Source: Nannobrachium achirus (Eukaryota > Chordata > Actinopteri > Myctophiformes > Myctophidae). From it: DNA of 64,000 bases. The stretch is taken from assembly GCA_963921795.1 (NCBI GenBank), contig OY997640.1, positions 54,104,321-54,168,320 of the forward strand, written 5' to 3'. Below the pieces are notes generated by a model. The model was not told the DNA's origin, did no database searches, and was given only the letters and a program-made list of their open reading frames with translations. This document shows, one piece after another, positions 17,201-49,629 of the stretch. Positions within the stretch are counted from its first letter, which is position 1. Every line of letters starts with the position of its first letter. Both the position numbers and the translations under genes were made by a program.

Positions 17201-17812
17201 GATGAATTAATTAATGTTAATTAAAGTTACTGTACTGTAGGCCTACTACTTAGCAAGACAGCTTCATATTTTTTGTATATTTGGATGAGACATTCAGGAT
17301 TTTACCGTTGTTTCTTCTGAGGCTCTGTCCACATGCAGCCAAAAGCACCCAACTACATCATTCACCACAGTTGTGGTGTGGTGAATGATCACTTGACCAT
17401 CACTTGAGTTTTTAGAACGATTTTTAAAACAATGCATTTATAGCCTATAGTGTGCTTGTGTCAGTGTGGACAGACGACTGGCTTATACTGGTTACAAAGT
17501 AAAAGTCCATGACAACCACCTGCTGGATAGTATTGGTAGCACGGCGCCCAACACAGTAAAGTAGCAACGAACAACGGTTCTGCAACATAATGTAGTTATT
17601 AAATAGCCAAACTTCTACTATCCACGATAGGCTACTTTAAACAGTGACGACCGGAGGTGAGGAGGTCTGCTGTCAGTCACGTCATAAGCAGCTGCAGAAG
17701 CTTAAGCCCAGCGTTGGCCAGCCGTGTTGAAACTGGAAGCCAGGCACAGGCGACAACAAAACATATTTGTCGCTGCCTGCATATCGCTGCCTGCATATGC
17801 AGGCACTCTGAG
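10700..17812. other. Gene-free stretch
   Basis: No exon recognised over about 7 kb. Contains (AC)n at about 12482-12600, (CT)n at about 14202-14296, an A-rich run near 11330 and a SINE at about 15525-15730. A short inverted repeat lies near 17357-17389 (TCATTCACCACA and its complement). The remainder is AT-rich and unremarkable. Confidence 0.6.
15525..15730 (+). mobile_element. tRNA-derived SINE
   Basis: B-box-like GGTTCGATTCCGG at about 15587, followed by CCCGTTTCCTGTCATTCTCC and a body ending TTAAAGGCAGAAAAGGGC then an A-rich tail. The same layout recurs at 57.2 kb. Confidence 0.6.
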
Positions 17813-18392
17813 CAGGGGCGTCACAAGGGGGGGGAAAGTGGGAGTGAGTTACCAGCCAGGGCCCAAGGTGGAGGGGCCTTCATTATTTTATACTTTAGCT
17901 ATTGAAAAATAGCAGATATATTTTGTATAGTCTATATTTTCTGCTATTTTTGAAAAGTCGTGAAAATGTGTGCAAATCTTTGAATATATATAGAGCTATA
18001 TTTTTAAGCGAACATTTGTAACTCAAATGTTGCTTCTGGGGGGTCCCTGGAACTAAATATTTTAAGATGGGGGTCCGTGTCCAAATAGACTACATTATCA
18101 TTTTGGGGCTCCTTCACATGAAAAAGTTTGAGCACCACTTTTTTCCCCCAAAAAAACCTTTGAAATATTTGAAATATTCAAAGACTTGCACACATGTTCA
18201 CGATTTTAAAAAAAATAGCAAGTTCGCAGCGCGGCATTCGGTGCCGCGCGGTTAGCTTGTAGATCTGCTATGTTCCAATAGTTAAAGCACAAAATAAAGC
18301 GTTCCCTTTCCAGGTCCCCTATGAAGAACATTCATGGGGGGCCCGCAGTGAATCCTTGTACCCAGGGCCCAACATTTGGTGCGACACCCCTG
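17813..18392. mobile_element. hAT-like element, CAGGGGCRTCACAAGG family, copy 2, in the cdkn2 promoter region
   Basis: Starts CAGGGGCGTCACAAGG, ends GGTGCGACACCCCTG. The 8-bp flanks ACTCTGAG and TCTCTGAG differ at one base. Two hairpin-module copies lie inside (17902-17955, degraded, and 18214-18271). It ends 368 bp before the first cdkn2 ATG. Confidence 0.82.
18214..18271. repeat. Palindromic hairpin module, copy with GC-rich apex
   Basis: AAATAGCA...GCAGCGCGGCA faces TGCCGCGCGGTTAGCTTG and AGATCTGCTAT. The left arm has lost part of GATCTAC. Confidence 0.75.
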
Positions 18393-18443
18393 TCTCTGAG
18401 GCACACAGAGCCTGCATCTCGATACAACGCTGTCATGCTAGTG

Positions 18444-18507
18444 TGCGCATGCGCATTGCGCATGGTACTGCAGCAACAGCAGCCAGCAACATGCACGACG
18501 ACGTCAC
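18444..18507 (+). promoter_or_regulatory. Proximal promoter motifs of cdkn2a/b: NRF1-like palindrome and CRE-like site
   Basis: TGCGCATGCGCA at 18444-18455 fits the NRF1 consensus. CGACGTCA (18499-18506) differs by one base from a full CRE. Both lie 250-320 bp upstream of the first ATG, between it and an hAT-type element that ends at 18392. Function is inferred from motif match only. Confidence 0.4.
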
Positions 18508-18759
18508 CCCATTCAAAGCAGGCAAGCCCAGACACACTCCAGCACTGTCCGTCCTTCAGCCTGTCAGCCGATTAACTTTATTCTAGCAGAGCAAACGTCC
18601 GGGCGTCCGAATAATGCACTGAACGTCAGCCGTTTGAGGCGTCAAGTGGGAAATATCATTGTACGTGCATTGTCGCATGTTGGTATCACATTCTCCCTTT
18701 AGATCATCATCTACCTGTCAACAGGACGGCTCGGGTCTCGACTGTCGTTTGTTTTTCCC

Positions 18760-21187
18760 ATGATGAAGATGACACTCCAGGATGATCTGTCAAGCGCTGC
18801 TGCCACAGGGAACGTCAAGGCGGTGGAGGATCTCCTTCTGAGCGGCGCGGATGTCAACGGTGTGAACAGCTTTGGCCGAACTGCGCTTCAGGTCAGTACC
18901 GTCTCAACATGGAAATAAAACTATGATGCCATGTTTGATACGAAGTATCCTCATCATATAGCTGTCAGTGGTGGAATACTCACATATTCTACTTAATAGC
19001 CTACGTAAAACTTTTACGTGCTACTTTTACGGTAAAAGTAGCAATATACTGCAATATAGAAATATTATGTAATGTTACAGTATGGAATTCAAAATGTACT
19101 TGAGTAAAAGTATTAAAGTATTAAAGCATCAAATTGTACTTGAAGCACCAAAAGTACAAAATGTCACAACGCATCTCATTGACACGTTGTGAGCTTGTAG
19201 ATCGGCTATTTTCAAACAGCCTCGGTATAACAATAGAGCTAAAGTGATTTATGTATGTTTTATAAAATTATAATTTATATCTCCAAAGTAGGCTAACTTG
19301 TACCAAAAGTGGAGTAAAAGTACAATAGGATCCGAGATGTAGCCTAGTGGATTGGAAGTAAAAGTAGCCTATACTGGAAATTTGAAATACTCAATTGAAG
19401 CAAAAAAAGACCTCAAAACGGTATACAGTAGCCTACTTGAGTAAATGTAGTTACTTTACACAACTGGTGTCACTCACAACATGGAAACTATAATGCCATG
19501 TTTGATACAAAGTATCTTCACAGTTGTAAACATGTAGACCTATCCATAATCTTCACATCAGCCATCCTCACTGAAACAAACACAAAAATAAACGCTGCCT
19601 GTGCGTATAGCCTGCATGTTGTAATCAATAAGATTCCGTTCAGATTATAAGATTAGTGGCTTAAACAAAGTTTTCCACTTGTGGTAAAGAAAGAGCTGAC
19701 GGGCTATACGGGCAGACAGAGTGCTAAACAATCGGGCCAAAATGATGCTTATAATGTCACGTGCGCCATAGCTCTTAACAGTTTAATACAGTTAATTGCC
19801 ATTATTGGATAAAAAGAAAACAACAAAAGAAAAACCTTCACACCCTCACGTTACCCTTTTGTGTTAATACAACTAAACTAAGAGCCTAAAACTATAGGCC
19901 TATGGGCAATTAGTGGGACATTTGAACTTTAAATGGTGACGCAAGTCACACCCCAAGGCCAAGGTCATTTTTTCGCTTTACTGTAATTAGCCTGTATGTA
20001 ATATATATTCGATTGTGTTTTCTATTGCTTGTGGTAAGGGTATCGGCTATGTTTAATTAATGTTAAGTGTATAGACCTATGCTCCATGGATTTGTTTTAG
20101 CATGCTTATAGCCAGGGTAGCCTACATTCTTATTTTTGTGTTGCCTATATGTTACTCATGTTCATCTATTATATTTTGTCATTCAATGGAAAGCGCATTG
20201 AGCTTAAATAATGAAATACTCGAAATAAAATGTAGGCTACATTGCCATCTGGCTCTAATCCAGCATTTTAGCATCACCCGAGTTAGTCAAAATGAACCCA
20301 TTTCAAGATATTCAACATTCAAGAGGGCTTTATTTCTCTATTTGGATGTATCTGCCGTGTAAAATAAACATAACGTATAGACTATACATCAAACTATTGT
20401 CTTCAACTCGAACAACAAGAACACACTGCATAGCCTAGCCTAGTACAGGCATTCTAATCTCGGTCAAATGCAAATTAACTTCATGGATATTTGCATTGCT
20501 TCTGTCTGGCACATATATTCACCGAATATGATTATTTTTTTACTACTTGAACCCCAGCATCCATAATATTCTCATTGACCAAAAAACGACCAATCTTTGT
20601 GAGCTTGTACAGTATATTGTACAGAAATTAGCCTATAGAGACAATTAAGGTCTGTTTCGCTATTCAGGTTATGGGTTATTTAACGAATTGACAAACATAA
20701 ACCATACTATCTGCTCCTATAGGCAGTGGTGTATATTAGGCATACTGCATTTGTACTTTACTTGAGTATTTCCAATTAACCAACTTTTACTTATACTTTA
20801 CTACATCTCAGAGGCAAATAATAAATAGGCTAGCTATACTTTTTACTCCATTGCGCAGACTTTTTAACAACATTGCGCTATTGATACTTTAAAACACTTG
20901 AGTATAGCCTACCTTTTCCACCACTGCTCCTACAGGTGATGATGATGGGCAGCACGGCGGTGGCTGAGCTGCTGCTGCAGCGCGGCGCGGACCCCAACGT
21001 GGCGGACCGCAGCACGGGGAGCACCCCGCTGCACGACGCCGCCAGGACGGGCTTCGCGGACACGGTGCAGGTGCTGCTGCAGCACCACGCAGACCCCACC
21101 GTGCGGGACCACCGCGACTGTCTGCCCCGGGACCTGGCCACGGAGTCAGGACACAAGGAGCTGGCCGCGTTTCTGGAGTGTTTGTAG
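18760..21187 (+). CDS. cdkn2a/b: INK4-type cyclin-dependent kinase inhibitor (p15/p16 homologue), two coding exons
   Basis: Exons 18760-18891 (44 codons) and 20936-21187 (83 codons plus TAG) join in phase 0 to give 127 aa. The donor is CAG|GTCAGT and the acceptor CTCCTACAG|GTG. INK4 proteins bind CDK4/6 and block cyclin D activation, holding cells in G1. Visible support: four ankyrin repeats, with residues 8-44 ending NSFGRTALQ, then VMMMGS at the start of exon 2, LLLQRGADPN, TPLHDAARTGFADTVQVLL and LPRDLATESGHKELAAFL. The intron position after ...ALQ| and before |VMMMGS matches the mammalian INK4 exon 1/2 junction. I chose the first of two adjacent ATGs (18760, 18763); a third lies at 18769. 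No exon 1-beta (ARF) is visible, and the ARF frame of exon 2 meets TGA after about 10 codons. One INK4 gene rather than a CDKN2A/B pair is what I expect in ray-finned fish. Exon 2 is GC-rich against AT-rich flanks. Confidence 0.95.
18966..19466. mobile_element. hAT-type element (CAGTGGTGGAA termini) in cdkn2 intron 1
   Basis: CAGTGGTGGAATACTC at one end and GTTACTTTACACAACTG at the other fit the common teleost CAGTGGTGGAAAGTAACT family, related to copies at 20.7, 47.2 and 63.1 kb. It carries a half-truncated hairpin module (19163-19213). Its flanks are a ~45-bp imperfect duplication (18906-18952 and 19478-19520). Confidence 0.7.
19163..19213. repeat. Palindromic hairpin module, left arm truncated
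   Basis: GTCACAACGC faces CACGTTGTGAGCTTGTAG, then ATCGGCTATTTT. The left partner of the outer arm is missing. Confidence 0.7.
19467..20722. other. Remainder of cdkn2 intron 1, no gene
   Basis: AT-rich with frequent GCCTAC/TAGGC words. No exon or element recognised apart from the flank duplication at its left edge. Confidence 0.6.
20724..20926. mobile_element. Internally deleted hAT-type element abutting the cdkn2 exon 2 acceptor
   Basis: Begins CAGTGGTGTATATTAGG and ends CCTTTTCCACCACTG, with internal TTGTACTTTACTTGAGTA typical of the family. Flanked by CTCCTATAGG (20714-20723) and CTCCTACAGG (20927-20936). The right copy is the working 3' splice site plus the first exon base. Confidence 0.75.
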
Positions 21188-22048
21188 AAGACAACGGAAC
21201 GGCGAAAACATTTGGGACCGTTTTCTTTGTTCAAAAGAAAGAAATAACTTTGTGCTTCTGGGGGAAACTGGGCCTGTGTCTTCGTTCTGAGGCCTCCAGC
21301 CTAATTTAAGCATGGACTGCTGGGCCGAATAGGCTTTCTCTCATCTGGAAATGGTCCGCTATACGCCAAGCACTTTTTAAAAATGACGGTTGTTATTATT
21401 AGATAATATATTACCATTATATATTTACAAGTAGGCTACCTAATTAGCCTATTAATGGTGTGACCTACTAGCTACCGTTAATGCGGTGGGACTTCTGTTC
21501 CGCTAGCTATTTCTATGTGGCAGATTTCACTTTTCTTTTTCTTTTCTTTATTGGCCTGTAGTCTGCAGTTTTATAATTTATTCAAACAGCAAAACAATAT
21601 TCTGTCCTGCAAGTATGAGTATGAAGATGCAATTTAGTTTAGTTTTTTTCGTTAAGTGATCTATCCAATTTCAGGTAACAGGATAAGTGGGCAGTCTGGG
21701 CACCAATAAGGAAGAATGGGCACCTCTGTGTTAAATTGGCAATTTATTTTCTTCCAAAATATTTAAAGTATTAGTAATTAAAGTAGCTATACATCATGCT
21801 CAAACATTCGACAATCAAGGTCTAATATTTCTACAATTGCTACACATTGCTATACACATCCAGTCATTTTGGATCATAAACGAGAAGTTGGTGGATACAT
21901 TTAAGTCTTATGAAGTGATAATGAACATGTATATTTTACATTTTTTACATTTTGGACAAAATATAGGCAATTTTACACCAAGGTCCCAGATGCCCACCTA
22001 TCCAGTATCCGACGGTCATCATGCTTCTGCTCATTGAATCACATTTCA

Positions 22049-22102
22049 AATAAAATATTCGAAGCTTAGGCTATTTATGCACTTTATGCAACACGAAATA
22101 AA
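22049..22102 (+). terminator. Candidate polyadenylation signals for cdkn2a/b
   Basis: Two AATAAA hexamers (22049-22054 and 22097-22102) lie about 0.9 kb past the cdkn2 stop codon, the first canonical pair that I noticed in an AT-rich, gene-free stretch. The 3' UTR extent is inferred. Confidence 0.4.
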
Positions 22103-23668
22103 AAACAAGTTGTCTATTTTAACATGAAATTCATTCCGTGGTGGTCATTTATTTGGAATGGGAATTAAATCGTACTTAATTGTTTCATAATGAGCTGTTG
22201 CTGGTCACAAGTGGCTACAAGAGATTTTGAGCAGGTGCTGTAATTAGACGTCACGTAACCCCTATAACCCACATTGCCATTATCGTATTTATTTAACATG
22301 CATATTTTGCCTCCGGGGTAAAGCACACACACCAACTTGTGTAAAGTAAAGCCTAACTTGTTTTGACAAAACTCACGTTATTAGAACAAGTCTATTGGGG
22401 ACAACGAAAATAGTTGCATTGTCTTTAAAACACAAGATGAACCTCAGTGACCTACAGACAAGTCTCTAGTCTAAGATAGCGGCACTAAGGGCGTCTCCTT
22501 CGGCCTAATACATTTAAAACACTTCATCGATGTTAGATCCCAGCTCGGGCAGACATGTGGCCTATATTTCAGCAGCTGAATAGGCTAGCCAACTCTGTGG
22601 TGAAGGTAGGATATTATTATAAGTGGAACCGATAGCCGAAATATGTGACAATAATAGCATAATATAATAACACGAGTTCTATGCATCAGATATAGCCTAA
22701 GTAAGATAGCCTATATAGACGAGAAACGCCCCATGTTAGCATGGTCTTCCTTATCAACCAGTGGCAGACAATTGATAAACCCCACAAATAACTCTGGAAC
22801 ATTGGTGCTAAATGTTTGGACGCTGCTATTTCACTTCACATGACGCACACTCTGACTCCATTAATTAATGCGCCACTTAAACATGTTGTCCATATCGAGT
22901 AGGGAAGACTATTTGGGAACCGGTATCAGGTTGGTTCCTTAGCGGAACCTGATGCAAATTAATTTCGACCAAATCAGGTTGGTTCCGCAGCGGATGCAAA
23001 TTCATTTCGAGTTTTTGACCAAACTTTATGAGTAGGCCTATAGACTATACGTCTACAGCGCAAGATGTGAAAATAACATTAATCTTGTTTTTTGTTTTGT
23101 TTGTTTAACCACTTGACTTTAATGGATTAACCCTAGTCCATGAGGGTAAATTATTTTACCCCAAACCAAATATTATATTGTGTATACATTTCTTTTTAGG
23201 AAAAATGAGACTTGTGGATAGCTATAATTACACAGACCATGACCTCCCATCTAGACCACAACAAACCCTTAAAAGTAAAACAATCATTTGATTGTAATGT
23301 TATAAATGTGTTGATGCTTAATGCAAATCAGTTGAATAAATAATAATGCAAAAATAAGTTTATATAGTGCCAGGGCAGTATCTTTTTATTACCCCTCCCA
23401 GCAGCTCCACTTAGTGGTGTATCTGGACAATTACTGCAAACACATTTACAGTAGGCCTCTAAGTTTAGGAAACTAGAGGATATGATCATTAGGATAATTC
23501 TATTTTTCAACTGCCAAATGCCAAAGGACGGTTAATATGATCAACAGGGTGCCAGTTCTGGCCCAAATGCAGTTAATTATCTTGAGTCCAGGACACAACT
23601 ATACTTACTCTTTTCTCAGCTCCAGAAAATCCTGGTGTGACAGACCTGACCATGGAACCACCGAACAC

Positions 23669-24096
23669 CAGGGACGTGCTGGCCATTGGGAAAAGCGGGA
23701 CAACTCCCGAACGGCCGGTTCATTCCCGGCCGGTCCAGGCCGGCCATTAGGAAAAAATTAAACTGTTTGCACAAAAGTAAAAATTAAACTGTTTGCACAA
23801 AAGTAGTGAAAACAGCAGATCTACAAGCACACAACGGTGTGCTTGTAGATCGGCTGTTTTCACTAGTTTAAATCATTTTTAAAATGATAAATACAAAACA
23901 AACGGTTTTGGACATACAAGGTTTCCACCTGACAACGACGAAATATAACTCATGTAATTGGCCCACAGGCTTGTCACTTTGTCACAAATCTTTGAGTAGC
24001 AGCAGCGCTATAGAGAGAGATCTCTCTCTATAACGCGCAATGAGGGCCTCTCCAACTCTTTTTCCCGGGCTGAATCAGGGGCCCAGCATGTCCCTG
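23669..24096. mobile_element. hAT-type element with CAGGGACGTGCTGG termini
   Basis: Ends CAGGGACGTGCTGGCC and ...CAGCATGTCCCTG, with identical 8-bp flanks CCGAACAC (23661-23668, 24097-24104). Contains a hairpin module (23804-23865) and a small AGAGAGAGATCTCTCTCT palindrome. About 150 bp of its interior also occurs in the element at 46129, which has different ends. Confidence 0.9.
23804..23865. repeat. Palindromic hairpin module, AACAGC/CACAC variant
   Basis: TAGTGAAAACAGC then GATCTACAAGCACAC faces GTGTGCTTGTAGATC then GCTGTTTTCACTA around AACG. One mismatch in 29 pairs. Confidence 0.9.
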
Positions 24097-25962
24097 CCGA
24101 ACACCCATAGAACATCATGGGTAATTGGAATCTGGTTCAGGAGTCATGACACCTCCTCTCTTGTGCCTTTATCATTGGCTATACTAATGATGCACAAAGA
24201 CCTTAAAAAGAAGTAACCATTTGCACTTGAAGAGACTCAGATTGCAAGAAGCTCAAGTCATTTTCAAAAAATTAAGGAAGTCCACAAAACAGCTGAACTT
24301 GAACTAAAGATCACATTTACTGAAAACACCACAAATTGTCAACCACAATTTGTTCTTCCTGGCTTTGTGGTTGCAACATTGTAGGTGTTTTGCAAAGACA
24401 GCAAGCTGATGGGAAGACTTTTCCTTTTGACATTTGAACTTATTTTGTCCTGCACCCGCACCACAATGGATGTGCTTAATAAGCCATTTATCAAATATAG
24501 CCATAAACCTTTCGTTTGACATCAGATATGTTTTGGCTATAACAAGCCAGAAAAGAACATGAAAAGGGTTAAATAAATTGCAGTTTTTATTTACTTTGAC
24601 ACAATTTGTGTGGATAAGCAAAAATAAATGGACAGCAAGGGGCTTTAATATGGTTATGTAATGTGGGGATATTTCATGTATGTGTTAAATTCTCAAATTA
24701 AAAGATGACAAGAAATATAGTGACACACTAGCAATAACCCTGACCAATAATCATGACTAATCAAACTGAGAAATACAAAGTTTAGTGCATGGCCTGACAA
24801 AAGTAAAATTGATATAGCATATAGTATATTGTAGCAGTATCTATATACAGGTAATTAATGTGTTAATATAAAATCTAAGACCTAGTCATGACATTTGACA
24901 TCGAAAAACACAAAGATCACTGCTATTAGCCACTGTAGGCCAGTGTACCAAAAGGAGGTATTCAGCAACATCTCCTATAATATTATTATTAAATGACCAT
25001 TTATAACCACCAATTTACAGAGTGGAAAACATTTTACAATTATAGTATTAAAGCCACCTATTCTCATTTTGCATTCGTGCAAGCACTTTGGTCTAACAAT
25101 TCCGCCATACAGTAGCCTACATGTAGTGAAACATTGCACCACAATAGAGCCCAATAGTCTAATAGTCTGTTTTGATATAGTGTTTCAGCACTGTAGGCTA
25201 TATCAAAACAAATGTCATGAAGCACATATTCAGAAGTTAAAATTGAGGAAAGGTTTAACACAATCATGATCAGCAGCAATAACGGGAATGCCCTCAATCT
25301 TGGTCAAGCTCTCATTACTGGTTTCAAAATGCATTATGTAAATCATGCAAATCGATCTAAGTTTAAGACATCACATGCCACTTAAGAGCACTGAAGCATT
25401 CGCTGTAGTATTGAGAGCAGTTAAATCATTTGTTCTTTAACCGTTATCAAGGTTTCGTCACGTCTCGTGCAATGAGGGATAAAAAATACAGATTTTTACA
25501 CCACAAAAAAATATAAATTCAGGAAAAATAACTTCTATAGTATAATCTTGTATTGTATAATCTCAAGAAGACCTCAAAGACTTTAAGTTGATTTGTCAAA
25601 ATGTTGGTCATCTTGGAAAAAATGCTGCCGACCCAAATATATCATGCCTTGCATGGTTGTTTCTGCAAGGTCACTGGTAAGGTCAAAAAAGTTGTCCCAT
25701 GATGTCTTCGCAATTCGAAAATAATTTGTGTGTATTCCAAAGCAGGAGGAGGAAAAAGACACAGTAAAAGTTCCAGCTAAGTTCTTGGAGACAATAATAA
25801 ACATGCATCACGTGTTAAATCAGGCACTTGATTGTGATAGACAACAAACCCCCATGTAGAGAGAGATGTAGAATCCATTGTTTCAGGTTGTTGATAGTGA
25901 TGTTGACAGTGATGGTTCTGGGAGGTGAAACGTTCTCTACTGTTAATGTGTTTCTGCTTCAC

Positions 25963-48041
<22,079 letters not shown>

Positions 48042-49629
48042 GACTTTGGTTTGTCCAATAAATAAAGGTATGGTCAAGTTGCAAGCAAGCTGAAGCTAGC
48101 TGCTTCTGGCGTCAAATAGGTGCGTCAATGTTATAGCAAGTTGCAGCGATTACAGTTGACAAGCTTATTTTCAAAATAAAAGCATTTCATGGAAAAGCTT
48201 TTATTACGATAAACCGGTCCGGAAATTCTCTGTAGTACTGTTTGTAAACTTTGCATATATTTAAACCATATATCTATGCATTGAACGGTGTAAAGAACAC
48301 TCATATTATAATCATAATCATATGATTTCAGTAATCCAAATCTAATTTGAATAGGACTTGGATTGGTGTAGTCTACTTATTTTTTTTAATTATCAAGAAC
48401 AATAGCCTATTTTGTACTGATGATAATATTAAGAAATGTCGATGTTTGATTCACTGACATTACAGAAAAAGCTTCTTTTGACAGTTTACATAATACTCCT
48501 CTGGCTGATTACTTGTGAAGTGATGTGTGTTTAATCTTTTGGTTTTTGCAATCTAGCATAGGATTACTGATCTATAATCAATCTATGTGTGTGTAAACTG
48601 TGTATATACAGTATTTCCATAATATACTGTACAGCACCATCCTTGATATTTCTGCACCAACTGTTCTATCATTTATTTACCTATGTGAGCAAGAAAATAC
48701 ATTAACATTTGCATTTTTGTGGAATAATTTCGATCTAACTGAACTTGCATTTAGATGATACAGTATCTAAACCCGAGCTGAGAAACATTAATATGAGAAA
48801 GACACAACCAATACAAATATAATTATTAATAGAACTGGTAGTTAACTGCAGACAGTTGTCAATTTATTACTTAATATCACAAAAGTAGCATTTCCAACTC
48901 CAAATGCAATCAGTTGTAAATAAAACAGTGATGAATAACCATGAGCAGCAGCTAGAACCTGTTTGGTTCTCAATAATGTGGCTTAATGTATCCCTGATGT
49001 GTTGCTCTTTTCATGGGAGAGAACGTCATACCAAATTCCAAAGAGAAATGTGTGAGTTTGATGCAAGTTTAATTACTGTCCGCACATGATACTGTACATG
49101 CCCCACACACCTAGTTTAAGAGCTTCTTAGAATCATTGGGCTTCACAGATGATTTCAGTATGTATGTAGTCCATCAAGCAGCACTAGTTCTCTATTAGAG
49201 ATTGAACAGAACTTTCTCTCACATAGAGAATGGCATTGAACACATCTAGGTTGATCTGCTGGCACAAAAAAAAGAAAGAAAAGCAAACAACCATACTGTC
49301 ATCCCTGAGAGTGAAAATATAAATATATTTCCTATTTCTTTATGTTTTTCAATGTTTTACCCAAAATTACTGTTGATACAAAAAAAGATCTGGAAGATCT
49401 GGAGTAGAGACAGTTTCACCTTTGTTCTAACAGAGTGGCAAATTCTCTTCTTAAACCAGCACCATTTAACCTGGAGGTTAACTGGCTAGAAAATACAAAA
49501 TACAAAATAGTCATGATGGTGTAAGAAAACCGAACAGCCCATGCATATTTATATTGGCCACAACTTTGTCACATGTTAAATGGAACTGAGAGTAAAGAAA
49601 TAAAGCACTTAAATATGGCAGCATTAAAT
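48042..49629. other. mtap upstream region and topors 3' flank
   Basis: AT-rich, no further gene seen. The mtap start of transcription should lie just right of 48041 and the topors 3' UTR below 49630. No CpG-rich promoter is evident. Confidence 0.5.

Larger units (their letters stand above)
21188..25962. other. cdkn2 3' UTR and cdkn2-mtap intergenic region
   Basis: Tail-to-tail intergenic DNA. Contents: candidate polyadenylation signals near 22.05-22.10 kb, a diverged tandem repeat at about 22926-23025 (CAGGTTGGTTCC...GCGG), an hAT-type element at 23669-24096, and mtap 3' UTR of unknown length below 25963. No further gene recognised. Confidence 0.6.

Noticed and set aside
18760..21187. Separate CDKN2A and CDKN2B genes
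   Set aside because: Only one exon 1 and one exon 2 of INK4 type were found in the window.
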